Source of the DNA: Eretmocerus hayati
Taxonomy: Eukaryota; Arthropoda; Insecta; Hymenoptera; Aphelinidae
NCBI GenBank assembly: GCA_029851415.1
Contig: CM056742.1
Coordinates: 50,942,954-51,006,953 of the forward strand
Reading direction: 5' to 3'
Length of the DNA: 64,000 bases
Shown here in pieces: positions 12,182 through 29,861 of this stretch (within the stretch, counting starts at the first letter, position 1; the number at the start of each line of letters is the position of its first letter). The position numbers and the translations under genes were made by a program. The notes below the pieces were generated by a model that did no database searches, had not been told where the DNA came from, and was given only the letters and a program-made list of their open reading frames with translations.

Positions 12182-14270
12182 CACGGTGGTCCTGAAGCCG
12201 GAAAACGATGGACAAAAATGACTTAAAAAAGTGAGCACGCTATCATTTTCCTTGCAAGTTTTCACTGAAGAATTGATTTTCACCAAAATCGGGTCTGCTT
12301 CCGCCGTATTATGCAGCAATGGATTGTATTTTCGCATTTGAACCAATGTAATTTCGGCCTAATTACAGCCTTCGAGGGTCATCTTTCACGGTAAAGCCTC
12401 CAACTCCGACCCACTCAATTATTCTTCAACGTATCTTGACTCATTTTGTAGATATCGACAAGAGCTTGAGAATCATCCGAGGTACGTTGGGTTTCGAATC
12501 ACCAGAGCTAATATATGCCATTTTCGATGAGTATGAATTTCATTTTCCGAAATCACGCAATCCTTTTTCTATGACCAATCGAGGCTTCTCGTGCTTCTTA
12601 CTCCGGCGCATCTTAGTATTTTCCAACGCACCTCAGCTCATTAAATAACTAATCACAAAATCTTCACAATGAGTTGTGATGCGTTGAGTTACGAGTGACT
12701 CAGGGGCAGAATTTTGTATGTAAATGGAGCATAAATGTCGTTTTCCAGAGACATGGGTCTTCTTGAGTTTCCAACTCCGGTGCATATACATATTTCCGAG
12801 ACTATTTTTTCATACATCTCAGCTCGTTTCACAGTTTTTTTGTGATTGAATTCGAGATGCGTGGCGACAGCCACGCCGCCCTATCGGGCTCTGCCGCAAG
12901 CTGTCTCGGTGCCAACAGCTGATCGGTTCGAAATGGTTTACCGCAGCGCGGGCTAGCGCGGACCCGGCAGTACGTACACGAGGCTAAGTTATTACATAAA
13001 AATTATGAATAATAGCAATATTGAATGTCTTACCTAGTAAATTTCAGTGATTTGGCGACTTATGGAGGGTCGGGTATGCGGAATGTGTACATTATATGAT
13101 CCGGATCCGCCACCTCATATTCAGTAGTGCATCTCCGCATACCCGACCCTCCATATGTCGCCAAATCATTGAAATTCACCAGGTAAGACATTCAATATTG
13201 TTATTATTCATAATTTTGATGTAAAAACTCAGCCTCGTAGAAACACTGCCGGGTCTGCATCAGCCCGCGCTGCGGTAAACCATTTTGAACCGATCAGCTG
13301 TTGGCACCGAGACAGCTTGCGGCTGAATCCGATAGGGCGGCGTGGCTGTCGCCACGCACCTCGAATTGGAGGTGATGTGAACCCAACGAGAGAATACGGA
13401 AATACATGCACTAAAATCTCAAGCTCGAGGATGCTTGAAAATGTCTGTGGAAAACGACATTTATGCCTCATTCACATAGAAAATTCTGCCCCTGAGCCAC
13501 TCAAATTCAACGCACCACAACTCATTGTGTAGATCTTGTCAATAGTTCCTCAATGAGCTGAGGTACGTTGAGAAATACTAAGATGCGCCGGAGTTGGAGG
13601 CTCGAGAAGCCTCGATTGGTCATAGAAAAAGGATTGCGTAATTCCGGAAAATGAAATTTATACTCCTCGATAATGGCATATATCAGCTCTGGTGATTCGG
13701 AACCCAACGTACCTCGGCTAATTTTCAAGCTCTTGTCGATATCTACAAAATAAGTTAAGATACGCTGAAGAATAATTGAGTGGGTCGGAGTTGGATGCTT
13801 TACCAGGACAGATGACCCTCGAGGGCTGAGAATAGGCTGAAATTACATTGGTTTAAATGCGAGAATACAATCCATTGCAACATAATAAGGCGGAAGCAGA
13901 TCCGATTTTGGTGAAAATGAATTCTTCAGTGAAAACTTGCAAGGAAAATGATAGCGTGCTCACAGGGTGTCTAACGGAATCTTTGCGAGGCAAAGAAGGA
14001 CTTTCTAAGGACTTTCGAAGGACCAAAACCGGACAATGTAAGAACTTGGTTTTGGGAGTCATCGAGTACGCAAATACCATTCTCAAATCAACTATCCACT
14101 ATAATTTATGTAATAACCAAATTCGGAAGTGTCCTCATAATAATTGAAAGTCAAAAGATCCTGAGACTTCATCTAGAGTATCTTTCCGCTGTGACGATGA
14201 ATTTTTTTAGTACAGCAATTACTGTCCAAGTTATACCGAGTTTTTTCATACCTCCGTCAATGCTCACGAC

Positions 14271-14395
14271 GACATCGGGTGCGGATCGCTGTGGAACTGG
14301 AGACTTTTCGTCGAGGTTTTCAACAAAAAACTCATTGTATACTGAACTTGAAAAGTTCTTTTCGGCCGCTGCATTGCTATATGAGAGAAGATTTG
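14271..14395 (+). repeat. 125-bp direct repeat inside hAT-like element, copy 1
   Basis: Starts GACATCGGGTGCGGATCGCT. It is nearly identical to 14650-14774 in the same orientation. The repeat suggests an internal duplication, or coding sequence copied within the nested element. Confidence 0.85.
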
Positions 14396-14649
14396 GCTCA
14401 TAAAATCGCTGACCTAGTGCGTGCGATCTATTCTTGTATATATATTCGTACTTACGAGCAAATCGAGTAAAATGTATGAAAACGCTCATTTTGCGTATTT
14501 AGTTTTTTCAATCCCTCCTGAAAACTTTTTCTGCAAGATCTTTCGAGAAATCTCTACCAAGATGGTCGGCACCAGTTTTCAAAATTCTACACTCAATGAC
14601 AAAAATCTTTAGTAGTATGCGGAATACACGCGCGTATTGGTATTCTGAT

Positions 14650-14774
14650 GACATCGGGTGCGGATCGCTGTGCAACTGGAGACTTTTCGTCGAGGTTTTC
14701 AACAAAAAACTCATTGTATACTGAACTTGAAAAGTTCTTTCCGGCCGCTGCATTGCTGTATGAGAGAAGATTTG
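14650..14774 (+). repeat. 125-bp direct repeat inside hAT-like element, copy 2
   Basis: Second copy of the 14271 repeat with only a few differences. Both lie within the hAT-like insertion. Confidence 0.85.
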
Positions 14775-15019
14775 ACCTTTTTTTCTTACTTCCCAACTCC
14801 TTTGAGAAGTTATTCTGCAAGACATTCTATTTTATGCTCCCGAATTTCAGATTAGTAAGGACCGAGCCGTGCAAATAAGGACTTTCTAAGGACATAAGGA
14901 CTTTTCAAATCAAATAAGGACATACTAAGGACTAGAAGGACTGGAAGGACCGGTAGACACCCTGGCTCACTTTTTTTCGTCATTTTTGTCCATCTTTTTC
15001 CGGCTTCAGGACCACCGTG

Positions 15020-15579
15020 CTCAATGACTCGCCAAGCTATTGACCTGTCGTATGGCCCACCGACCCGCTAATCTGCTTACTTTCCTCATAACCTGTGGAT
15101 ATTTAGTGTGACAGATAAGTACCTACGTCATTGGATTTGTACATCAGGTTAGGTCAGAGGGTCGATAGGCCATCCGGCAGGTCGACGGATCAGTGTCAAC
15201 CGCCATTAAAGCCGGGATCAGAAGCCCAGTAAATTGTTAGAAAATGTGATGAGAGTGCTGGTTCAGACCACTTTCTTGTAGGGCAGTGTTATCGACAGGA
15301 CGACATACTTCGAACAAGAGTTGATCAGATAGCCTTTCGTAATGGTCTTTTCCACACAAAGGAGTTTTCCTTTACGGACACCAACCCAACTTTCTCCTCG
15401 AGTTTTCTGGGTGTAGTGATTTCTGGTGGTGAGCCGCATTCATAGTTTGCTTGGAATTGTAATTCGACCAGGAATGAGGCACTGATTTTCATAAGAAAGA
15501 ACATTACGCTGTTATAGAATTGCCGTGACTGAAGCAAAGATTTGTTCTTCAATCTGTAGTTACATGAAATACAATCTAC
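15020..15579. other. Spacer downstream of DPM1
   Basis: No coding motif was found. It lies between the end of the palindromic element and the DPM1 polyadenylation signal. Confidence 0.35.
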
Positions 15580-15585
15580 TTTATT
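15580..15585 (-). terminator. Candidate polyadenylation signal of DPM1
   Basis: AATAAA on the minus strand, about 112 nt past the DPM1 stop codon, which is a normal distance. Only the hexamer was recognised; the cleavage site is not defined. Confidence 0.5.
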
Positions 15586-15697
15586 AACATAGTCTAGACA
15601 CACAAATATACAGCACTCTTCTCAGATATATCTCATGATAATTGAAAAATAGTACAAACTATGAAGAAATGAGTTCTTGTTCATATTCCTTTAAACA

Positions 15698-21391
<5,694 letters not shown>

Positions 21392-21395
21392 TCAT

Positions 21396-21841
21396 AGCAG
21401 TCACTTGCTCCTACTTCAATAATTTGGTCTTCTACTTTTATAAATTTGGCTATATCTCTCTTTACAGTATGACAGACATGACTTTGGCAAATAAATGAGT
21501 AGGCTATGTGGAAAATGTAATATACTGGTAGGGCTGTTTGATGATGACGATTCTATCGCAAGATCTAGCAGGAGATGGATGGTAGTTATTTTGGTAATCA
21601 AGTGTAACAATTGACTCCTGAATATTGGATAGGTTACTTAATGTCTACGTAGAATGATGATGGTAACATGTGATAAGACGTCAACCAACGTCACCAAATG
21701 TATGTATGTACACGTGGAAATGTAGGGGTAGGGATAAGCTGATGGCTTACCACTACTAATAAATGATTCTACACGCTTTGAGCACAAGGCTCTTATGCGT
21801 TTCGTCCCCCACCTGCAACCTGGTTCATCGTAACCGCGGAC
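21396..21841. other. Upstream flank of DPM1
   Basis: About 450 bp between the DPM1 start region and P-like MITE copy A. It should hold the DPM1 promoter, but I see no convincing TATA box or initiator. Confidence 0.35.
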
Positions 21842-22189
21842 CATGGTGGAAAGGAGATAAGGTGTGCTGTCAATCAGCTTTTGCGCCCGATCGGAAGCCA
21901 TGTCTATTCTTTAGCCAATCAAATTCAAGCGGGAGTAATTGTGAGTTTCAAACACAACCCCGATGAATTCCAATCGTACTCCCACGTCGGGTTGTAATCG
22001 AATTTACGCGACAGCAAGGCATGTTTGACCCTCGGAATCTCAAAAAAGTTCAAACCGAACAAATTTTGGAAGCCGAGAGTTGATTATTCCCAATAAAGTA
22101 AACAGTCAAGATGGCTGCCGGTGGGCGCTGCGCAGAACGGGTCGGTGCTCGTCCTCCGGACGAGCACACCTTATCTCTTTTCCACCATG
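21842..22189. mobile_element. P-element-like MITE, copy A (348 bp)
   Basis: Ends CATGGTGGAAAGGAGATAAG and its reverse complement (CTTTTCCACCATG side). ACCGCGGAC lies directly outside both ends, an apparent 9-bp duplication. It matches copy B at 52620-52990 closely but lacks about 22 bp next to the left end. The Drosophila P element begins CATGATGAAATAACATAAGG, so the ends look alike. No coding capacity. Confidence 0.85.
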
Positions 22190-22639
22190 ACCGCGGACTC
22201 ATCAGCAGGGCTGGAGTTGCAGGTGGTGCCCTGGACGCTTGGCGATGAAGCACTTTGCGCTCTTATATAGTAACCGAGGTCTTTTGCCGTCAGTTGCGGG
22301 AAAAAAGCTGGATCTGTCATCCATCTATTGCGCATGTGAGGTATTATTTACCCCATCACAGGAACGAGCACTATGGGAGGGATCTAGGAGGGATAGTAAA
22401 TCAAACTTCAGACCCTCGATAACAAATTTGTTAAGGATTGAAAAAAGTATCAACCACGCAAAATTTCAATTCGATGCATTCCTTTAGTTTTAGGAGACCA
22501 TTCACGGGGGATCAGATATTTTCAATGATGAGCTCTTCCCTGCTGCAAAAGTTCGATTGGATTCGATAGAAAAACACTCAATCGATCTGAATCTAGAAAC
22601 TTATGATGAATTTGGAACATGACTTTCAGGATTGGAGAA
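22190..22639. other. Spacer before satellite array
   Basis: No gene recognised. The first satellite-like words (CAATACTGACT, GAATCGAT) appear from about 22640. Confidence 0.35.
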
Positions 22640-25600
22640 CATTGGAGTTCAATCGCGATCAATGATGTTGATCGGGATTCAAACAGTGTTGACCAATCTT
22701 TACCAATGCCGACTATACGCATTGAGAGAGAGATTGCCAATCGATCTCAATACTTACTGCCAGTATTCGAAATTGAGATCTCAATCCGCCTCAATCGACC
22801 TCAATACTGACTAGAATCATTGGAGACCTTATATCCTATTCATCTGAATCGATTTCAATGCTGGAAATCAGTATTGGATATCCGAAATCCTATCCGCCTC
22901 AATCGATTCCAATACTGTTATTCTGTATCGGAACCTCAATCGAACTCAATACTGACTAGAATCATTGGACACCTAATATCCTATTTATCTGAATCGATTT
23001 GAATGCTGGGAATCATTGGATGTCCGAAATCCTATCCGCCTCAATCGATTCCAATACTGTTAATCTGCATTGGAACCTCAATTGAAGTCAATACTGACTA
23101 GAATCATTGGACACCTCATATCCTATTCATCTGAATCGATTTGAATGCTGGAAATCAGTATTGGATGTCCGAAATCCTATCAGCCTCGATTGATTCCAAT
23201 ACTGTCATTCTGTATTGGAACCTCAATCGACCTCAATACTGACTAGAATCATTGGACACCTCACAACCTATTCATTTGAATCGATTCCAATGCAGGAAAT
23301 CAGTATTGCATATCAGAAATCCTATGCGCATCAATCGATTCCAATACTGTTATTCAGTATTGGAACCATCGAGATCTGAATCCACCCCAATCGACCTCGA
23401 TACTGACTAGAATCATTGGACACCTCATATCCTATTCATCTGAATCGATTTGAATGCTGGAAATCAGTATTGGATGTCCGAAATCCCATCAGCCTCGATC
23501 GATTCCAATACTGTCATTCTGTATTGGAACCTCAATCGACCTCAATACTGACTAGAATCATTGGACACCTCGTATCTTATTCATCTGAATCGATTTCAAT
23601 GCAGGAAATCAGTATTGGATATCAGAAATCCTATGCGCACCAATCGATTCCAATACTGTTATTCAGTATTGGAACCATCGAGATCTGAATTCACCCCAAT
23701 CGACCTCAATACTGACTAGTCATTGGAGACCTTATATCCTATTCATCTGAATCGATTTGAATGCTGGAAATCAGTATTGGATATCCGAAATCCTATCCGC
23801 CTCGATCGATTCCAATACTGTTAATCTGTATTGGAACCTCAATCGAACTCAATACTGAATAGAATCATTGGACACCTCGTATCCTATTCATCTGAATCGA
23901 TTTGAATGCTGGAAACCAGTATTGGATATCCGAAATCCTATCCGCCTCAATCGATTGCAATACTGTTATTCTGTATTGGAACCTCAATCGAACTCAATAC
24001 TGAATAGAATCATTGGACACCTCATATCCTATTTATCTGAATCGATTTGAATGCTGGGAATCAGTATTGGATATCAGATATCCTATGCGCATCAATCGAT
24101 TCCAATACTGTTATTCAGTATTGAAACCATCGAGATCTGAATCCGCCCCAATCGACCTCAATACTGACTAGAGTCATTGGAGACCTCATACCCTATTCAT
24201 CTCAATCGATTTGAATGCTGGAAATCAGTATTGGATATCCGAAATCCTATCCGCCTCAATCGATTCCAATACTGTTAATCTGTATTGGAACCTCAATCGA
24301 ACTCAATACTGAATAGAATCATTGGACCCCTTATATCCTATTCATCTGAATCGATTTGAATGCTGGAAACCAGTATTGGATATCCGAAATCCTATCCGCC
24401 TCAATCGATTGCAATACTGTTATTCTGTATTGGAACCTCAATCGAACTCAATACTGAATAGAATCATTGGACACCTTATATCCTATCCATCTGAATCGAT
24501 TTGAATGCTGGAAATCAGTATTGGATATCCGAAATCCAATCCGCCACAATTGATTCCAATACCGTTATGCAGTATTGAAAACATCGAGATCTGAATCGGC
24601 CCCACTTGACTTCAATACTGACTAGAGTCATTGGACACCTTATATCCTATTCATCTGAATCGATTTGAATGCTGGAAATCAGTATTGGATATCCGAAATC
24701 CAATCCGCCACAATTGATTCCAATACCGTTATGCAGTATTGAAAACATCGAGATCTGAATCGGCCCCACTTGACCTCAATACTGACTAGAGTCATTGGAG
24801 ACCTCATATCCTATTTATCTGAATCGATTTGAATGCTGGAAATCAGTATTGGAAATCCGATATCCAATCCGCCACAATTGATTCCAATACCGTTATGCAG
24901 TATTGAAAACATTGAGATCTGAATCGGCCCCACTTGATCTCAATACTAACTAGAATCATTCGACACCTTATATCCTATTCATCTGATTCGATTTGAATGC
25001 TGGAAACCAGTATTGGATATCCGAAATCCTATCCGCCTCAATCGATTGCAATACTGTTATTCTGTATTGGAACCTCAATCGAACTCAATACTGAATAGAA
25101 TCATTGGACACCTCATATCCTATTTATCTGAATCGATTTGAATGCTGGAAATCAGTATTGGAGATCCGAAATCCAACCCGCCACATTCGATTCCAATACT
25201 GTCATTCAGTATTGGAACCATAGAGATCTGAATCCGCCCCAATCGACCGCAATACTGACTAGAATCATTGAAGACCTTATATCCTATTCATCTGAATCGG
25301 GTTGGATGCTGGAAATCAGTATAGGAAATCCGAGATCCTATCCGATTCAATCGACCTCAATACTGCCTAGAATCATTAGAGTCTTCAAATCCTATTCATC
25401 TGAATCGATTTGAATGCTGAAAATCAGTATTGGAGATCTGGAATCCTATCAGCTCCAAACGATTCCAATACTGTTTTTCAGTATCGGGAACATCGAGATC
25501 TGAATCGGCCCCAATCGACCTCAATACTGACTAGAATCATCCGACACCTCATATCCTATTCATCTGAATCGATTTGGATGCTCGGAATCAGTATAGGAAA

Positions 25601-26310
25601 TCCGAGATCCTATCCGATTCAATCGACCTCAATACTGCCTAGAATCATTAGAGTCTTCAAATCCTATTCATCTGAATCGATTTGAATGCTGAAAATCAGT
25701 ATTGAAGATCCAAAATCCTATCCGCCTTAACCGATTCCAATACTGTTATTCAGTATTGGGAACATTGAGATCTCAATCCGCCTCAATAGACCTCAATACT
25801 GACTAGAATCATTGGGAACCTTTAATCCTATCCATCCGAATCGATTGAATGCTGGGAATCAGTATTGGGAATCCGAAATCCTATCCGCCTCAATCGACCT
25901 CAATACTGACTAGAATCATTAGAGACTTTGAATCCCATTGATCTGAATCGATTCGAATGCTGAAAATCAGTATTGGAGATCCGAAATCCAACCCTCCACA
26001 TTCGATTCCAATACTGTTATTCAGTATTGGGAACATTGAGATCTCAATCCGCTTCAATCGACCTCAATACTGACTAGAATCATTGGGAACCTTTAATCCT
26101 ATCCATCCGAATCGATTGAATGCTGGGAATCAGTATTGGAAATCCGAAATCCAATCCGCCACAATTGATTCCAATACCGTTATGCAGTATTGAAAACATC
26201 GAGATCTCAATCCGCCTCAATCGACCTCAATACCGATTAGAATCATTGGAGACCTCATATCCTATTCATCTGAATCGATTCGAATGCTGAAAATCGGTAC
26301 TGAAGATTTT
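22640..26310 (+). repeat. Satellite-like tandem array, monomers about 109/145/164 bp
   Basis: About 25 head-to-tail units, each marked by ACTAGAATCATTGGA, TATCCTATTCATCTGAATCG and GCTGGAAATCAGTATTGGA. Distances between successive AGAATCATTGG marks fall into three classes near 109, 145 and 164 bp. The longer class contains an extra ACATCGAGATCTGAATC segment. Every unit holds CAGTATTGGA and TCCAATACTG in inverted orientation and can form a hairpin. Words of about 20 bp (TCGATTCCAATACTG, TCGACCTCAATACTG) suggest that the monomer grew from a shorter repeat. Short open frames within it are by-products. Confidence 0.95.
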
Positions 26311-27063
26311 TAGCATCCAGAAGATTTGGGATTCTATATGCCTCAATCGATTCCAATGTCAACCCCCAATATTGGAGTTCCATTATATATTCCAATTGGG
26401 ACACAGATATCTATCGGGTCGATTGAAGCAATTATCTGTTGCTGCTCCAATCGACACCCACATTCACTGGTAGCATTAGAGACAGTACAATCTATCTCCT
26501 CCAATTGATTCAATTCCGGAGATCAGTTCCGAAGATTTGACATGCTATCTTCGCCTCCAACGATCCTAATCCTAATTTCTAGGATCGGGAACATCGATAT
26601 CTTATTCTACTCCAATCGATCCCAAATTTTACTAGAATATAAGCATTGGAAAGCCCTCATCCAATTTACCCCGTTCTAAATGAATACCGAATATCGTTAT
26701 TGAGGATCTGACATCCTATGGGCTTCAATCGAGTCCACTCCTTTCTCTCAAAATTTGAAAAAAGTCGACAACTTATTCACTCCAATCAATCTCAATGCTA
26801 CTTCCTCAATAGCTCAATCAAGTTCCGTACTCACCATCGTCATTGAAGGTCCAACTCTACCAAGTCCCAATAAATCCCCATACTTACTCCAAACTGAAGT
26901 TTTGATATGCTATGTCTCTGATCGTTTGCAATAGATACTGTCAGATTAGGAGTATTCGTTCTATACCTCTATTGATTCTAATGCCGAGTATCAGTATTCA
27001 ATTCGCCTGCGAGTCTACAAGGTATTAGCAATACATACTTGAACTGAATTTGAGCTAAGTACA
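26311..27063. other. Degenerate edge of the satellite and spacer
   Basis: Scattered satellite words (CCAATCGAT, GATTCCAATG) decay over several hundred bases, then unique sequence runs up to the BEN gene 3' end. Confidence 0.4.
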
Positions 27064-27069
27064 TTTATT
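27064..27069 (-). terminator. Candidate polyadenylation signal of the BEN gene
   Basis: AATAAA on the minus strand, about 20 nt after the stop codon at 27089. That is short but workable. Only the hexamer was seen. Confidence 0.5.
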
Positions 27070-27088
27070 CGAAATTCTGGGGCAATAA

Positions 27089-27175
27089 TTACAGATCACT
27101 ATCTGTATCGATATCAGATAATATTTCATCTTCTATCATTTCGTCGCTTCCTGATGCATCCCCTGGGTCTGTTTC
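27089..27175 (-). CDS. BEN gene, terminal exon with acidic tail
   Basis: 87 bp after a TTTTCAG acceptor, 28 residues with twelve Asp or Glu, ending DTDSDL and TAA. AATAAA follows about 20 nt later. Confidence 0.7.
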   Translation of the reverse strand, partial: ETDPGDASGSDEMIEDEILSDIDTDSDL

Positions 27176-29861
27176 CTGAAAATTACATTCCGAGGTTCAC
27201 TTCCATTCTGCATACTCAAATATACTCCAATCATGATCGTGATAGTGATGAGTGACTCATATAATGGGTTTTGAGAAGCAATAAAACATCGTTCGAAAAA
27301 ATTGGAATTCCGCTCAGTCTACAAAAGCAATGAAATATTTCACACTTCCCCATTAAAGTCACTAGCAGAGTTTCTCTGATTGAACTGTCAAAGTTCAATC
27401 AGTATTAAACAGTTATGATTCATTGCAGCAGCCAAAGAGGATTTGTTAGCTGATCGTACAGTAAAGGTACTAAGAAGTTCACAGAATTTCGAGTGTTTTT
27501 AAATACGTTGCGACAAGTCCGACAGATTTCATAGAAGGATCTCATTCTGGGATTTCAAGATGTTGAAAGATATATAAACATCAACGAACCTGCATTTCTT
27601 GTTCACTTGGTAGGTCACATACAATTTCAACATGAACTAAGCTTTGGTTAGAGCCGTTTGAGCCTGGTGGTGGAGTCAACGAATCATCTGGCAATCGCTC
27701 GCTTGAGACTGACGGTATAGCTAACGGATCGTAAGGGGGTTCACCGTTTGAATTTAATGGTAAAGTCAACTGATCTTCCTGTTGTTGGCCGTCTACAAGA
27801 TCTCGATCTTCCGAACTCTGCCGCGAGTTAGGTGCTTGTGACGCTAAAACAAAACATCAAACTTTTCCGTAACAGTGAAAATCAATGCAGGAAAAACCAT
27901 TTCGGATTCTACTTTTATAATCGATTTTGCCAAGTCAACGATGGCGTTTGATAACGCATGAATCGATCACTAATAGCTCAGTTATTCCTGAGTTTATCCC
28001 GTTTGTATTTGTGTACTCTTGTCCGCGAGTCAAGTTCCATTAGAACGATTTATTGCCGAAAATCTGAAGGCTTCAGACTAGAATAAGATACAAATCCGAA
28101 GTTCTGTTGTCTACAAGTTTATAAATATCTTGGTTACTTACATCCTTTTTGTCGTCTCGGCGGCGATTTCAAATTTGATACTTTTCTGGTAACGTAAGCA
28201 TCAAAATTATTTAGTTCTACAGGGAAGTTTAATTGTGTAGAGCCGGTATTTCCTTGCGAAGATTCTGTGTTTTCTTGTGCACACTTATTTCTGAGCCACA
28301 GTTCATATGCCTCTGAAATATAAAGGTAAGTGAAATTTTCCATCAACGTTACGATTTAAATCTATCGACAAGGAGAAGCTGCATTGAGTATTCTCCCGAA
28401 TTCGATTGAAGCATGTGATTAATTGTAGCATTGGAACGCAGGATATGTAGAGCAAATTCAAGGAGCTGTAGCTTACTTCTACAAGTCAGCAATTTTTGTT
28501 TGTCCAGTTGGACAATACTGTCTACCCGCCTCTGCAACTTTTCTGCCTCATTCTTCTTGTTCTCTTTCTGCAACTTGGCTAAACGTGCTATTGTTTTATT
28601 GCTCGGCTTCCCCGTTATTGCTCCCGCTGTAAGTTCTGCAATACTGAACCACTTCACCAACATGCTGCCGACGAATACAAAAGGCTTTGCCTTTTCGTCG
28701 GCAAAGTACTTGCCACATCGTGGTATGTATCACTGTGGATGAATAGGCTATCGCCCAAATGAAGCTGAAAATTAGTCAGGAAATTATGGGGAGTTCGATC
28801 CTATTCAATGGAGTTTGTACATCCACAGATGTTCATGGTTGTGTCCATTCGACCGTGGGATACACGAGTTCTACGATGAGTAGTCATATATCAAATCATA
28901 CCATTTTGGTTTGGGGCCTGATATATCCGATAGGAGGATAATTGTCTTGCACTGTGACCTCTTTCGTGTTTTTCATCTGCTCAGCGATCGCTATAAAGGA
29001 ATAAAATGGCATTAAAGTCGAAAGGTAAATGATTTTACGTACAAGAATTAGAGGGAAAACCAGCCAAATACTTCAAGACTTCTGCAGTATCATAAATACA
29101 TGCGATTAAGGTACCAGCTACCTCAAAGTGTTTCTGTAGATCTCAAAAGAAACTGAACCAAAAAAGACCACGGAATAGTAAATCTCGATACAAGGGCGTA
29201 AAATATTTTTTCCGCGTCCGATTGATGGGTTTTCGGTCCGAGTTGCCGCAGGCAAAGGTCAGAACCAGCACGAGGATGCGGGAAACAGGTTAAAGTCCCG
29301 TGTATCGATCAATACTTTTCAATGAATTATGAGTAAAAGTCGTTAAACTGTGCACAAACTAGCTTTTACTCCCAGTGTTTCGGAAATGTATATGAGAGTG
29401 TTTGTATGAATCACAAAACGACTGATTGTTTCTATGGAGCACTGTCGTGAATCAAATTCTGTGGGTTCAATCAGCAAAGGTATCCAAGTACTCACAGTAT
29501 TGTTCCAAGAATTCTAGTTTCGGATACAAAGAACGACGAGAGACTCGATAAGAAGTGATTCATTCTCGAAAATTGTATCAGAAATGAATTGCTTACTGTC
29601 TTGTTCGCTGAAACGGTCGAGTATTTGCTGTTGCAGATTTCGATTTAGGTCAGTCACAGTTTGAAATTCCTGTTTGATTTTCATATACTTGTCTTTCAAT
29701 TCTTTTTTATTCTGCTTTTCTCTTCCCAAATCTTTGCGTAGTTTTTCATTTTCAGCCTGTAGCTCTTTCATTTTCTCCTTATTGGCTCTCTGTTCATTAA
29801 TGAGTTTCTTCATTTTTTCATTGTTTGCAACTTGTGTATTGTCCTCAGGTTTTGATGTTAC
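27089..29861 (-). CDS. Coiled-coil and BEN-domain protein (N-terminus unresolved)
   Basis: Six exons fit by phase and GT-AG borders: 29597-29861, 28902-28990, 28477-28764, 28142-28312, 27590-27843 and 27089-27175. The first encodes a highly charged coiled coil (ELQAENEKLRKDLGREKQNK). The third matches the BEN pattern: LHLGDSLFIHSDTYHDVA, then FVFVGSMLVKWF and TAGAITGKPSNKT. BEN domains bind DNA or chromatin partners and often follow a coiled coil, so a nuclear regulatory role is inferred. The C-terminus is Ser/Pro rich and ends in an acidic tail (DEILSDIDTDSDL). The BEN exon is one base out of frame next to a four-A run, which could be an assembly error or a real lesion. A first exon upstream of 29861 is required but not certain. 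Confidence 0.75.
27590..27843 (-). CDS. BEN gene, Ser/Pro-rich exon
   Basis: 254 bp from a TTGTTTTAG acceptor to a GTTCGT donor. Low-complexity sequence such as SSERLPDDSLTPPPGSNG indicates a disordered region. Confidence 0.7.
28142..28312 (-). CDS. BEN gene, exon after the BEN domain
   Basis: 171 bp from a TATTTCAG acceptor to a GTAAGT donor. It encodes AYELWLRNKCAQENTESS and a basic SPPRRQKG stretch that may act as a nuclear localisation signal. Confidence 0.7.
28477..28764 (-). CDS. BEN gene, BEN-domain exon with frame break
   Basis: 288 bp from a TTTTCAG acceptor to a GTAAGC donor; 289 bp would keep the phase. The frame reads LHLGDSLFIHSDTYHDVA up to about 28690, then shifts to the frame of FVFVGSMLVKWF, TAGAITGKPSNKT and a Lys-rich helix. 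The switch lies near a run of four A on the coding strand (about 28692-28695), where one more A would keep the frame. Confidence 0.7.
28902..28990 (-). CDS. BEN gene, linker exon
   Basis: 89 bp between a CTTTATAG acceptor and a GTATGA donor. The phase agrees with both neighbours. It encodes IAEQMKNTKEVTVQ and PPIGYIRPQTKM, a linker ahead of the BEN domain. Confidence 0.7.
29597..29861 (-). CDS. BEN gene, coiled-coil exon
   Basis: Begins VTSKPEDNTQ after a CAATAG acceptor and ends with a GTAAGC donor. About 88 residues are rich in Lys, Glu, Gln and Asn with heptad-like leucines. It exits in phase 1 into 28990. Confidence 0.75.

Larger units (their letters stand above)
13963..14964. mobile_element. 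Nested hAT-like element, 5-bp target duplication GCTCA
   Basis: Ends are CAGGGTGTCTAACGG and the complement of CAGGGTGTCTACCGG. GCTCA flanks both sides (13958-13962 and 14965-14969). The other palindrome arm at 12225-12235 still has the uninterrupted site, so the empty site is visible in the same window. Subterminal AAGGACTTTCTAAGGA repeats occur near both ends. CAGGG-type ends with a 5-bp duplication recall the hAT5 group, but that is inference. No intact transposase is seen. Confidence 0.8.
12182..15019. mobile_element. Long-arm palindromic element with CACGGTGG ends
   Basis: The termini are CACGGTGGTCCTGAAGCCGG at 12182 and its reverse complement ending at 15019. CTCA lies immediately outside both ends, consistent with a 4-bp target duplication. 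The left arm runs to 13081 and the right arm starts at 13135, leaving a 53-bp loop, so each arm is about 900 bp. A 1,002-bp transposon sits inside the right arm. Without it the element is about 1.83 kb. No transposase frame is seen. The superfamily is not assigned. Confidence 0.85.

Noticed and set aside
14169..14489. 106-codon minus-strand frame in the hAT-like element, read as a transposase piece
   Set aside because: It contains a SIDGG-like stretch but no recognisable transposase motif, and half of it lies in the 125-bp duplicated segment.
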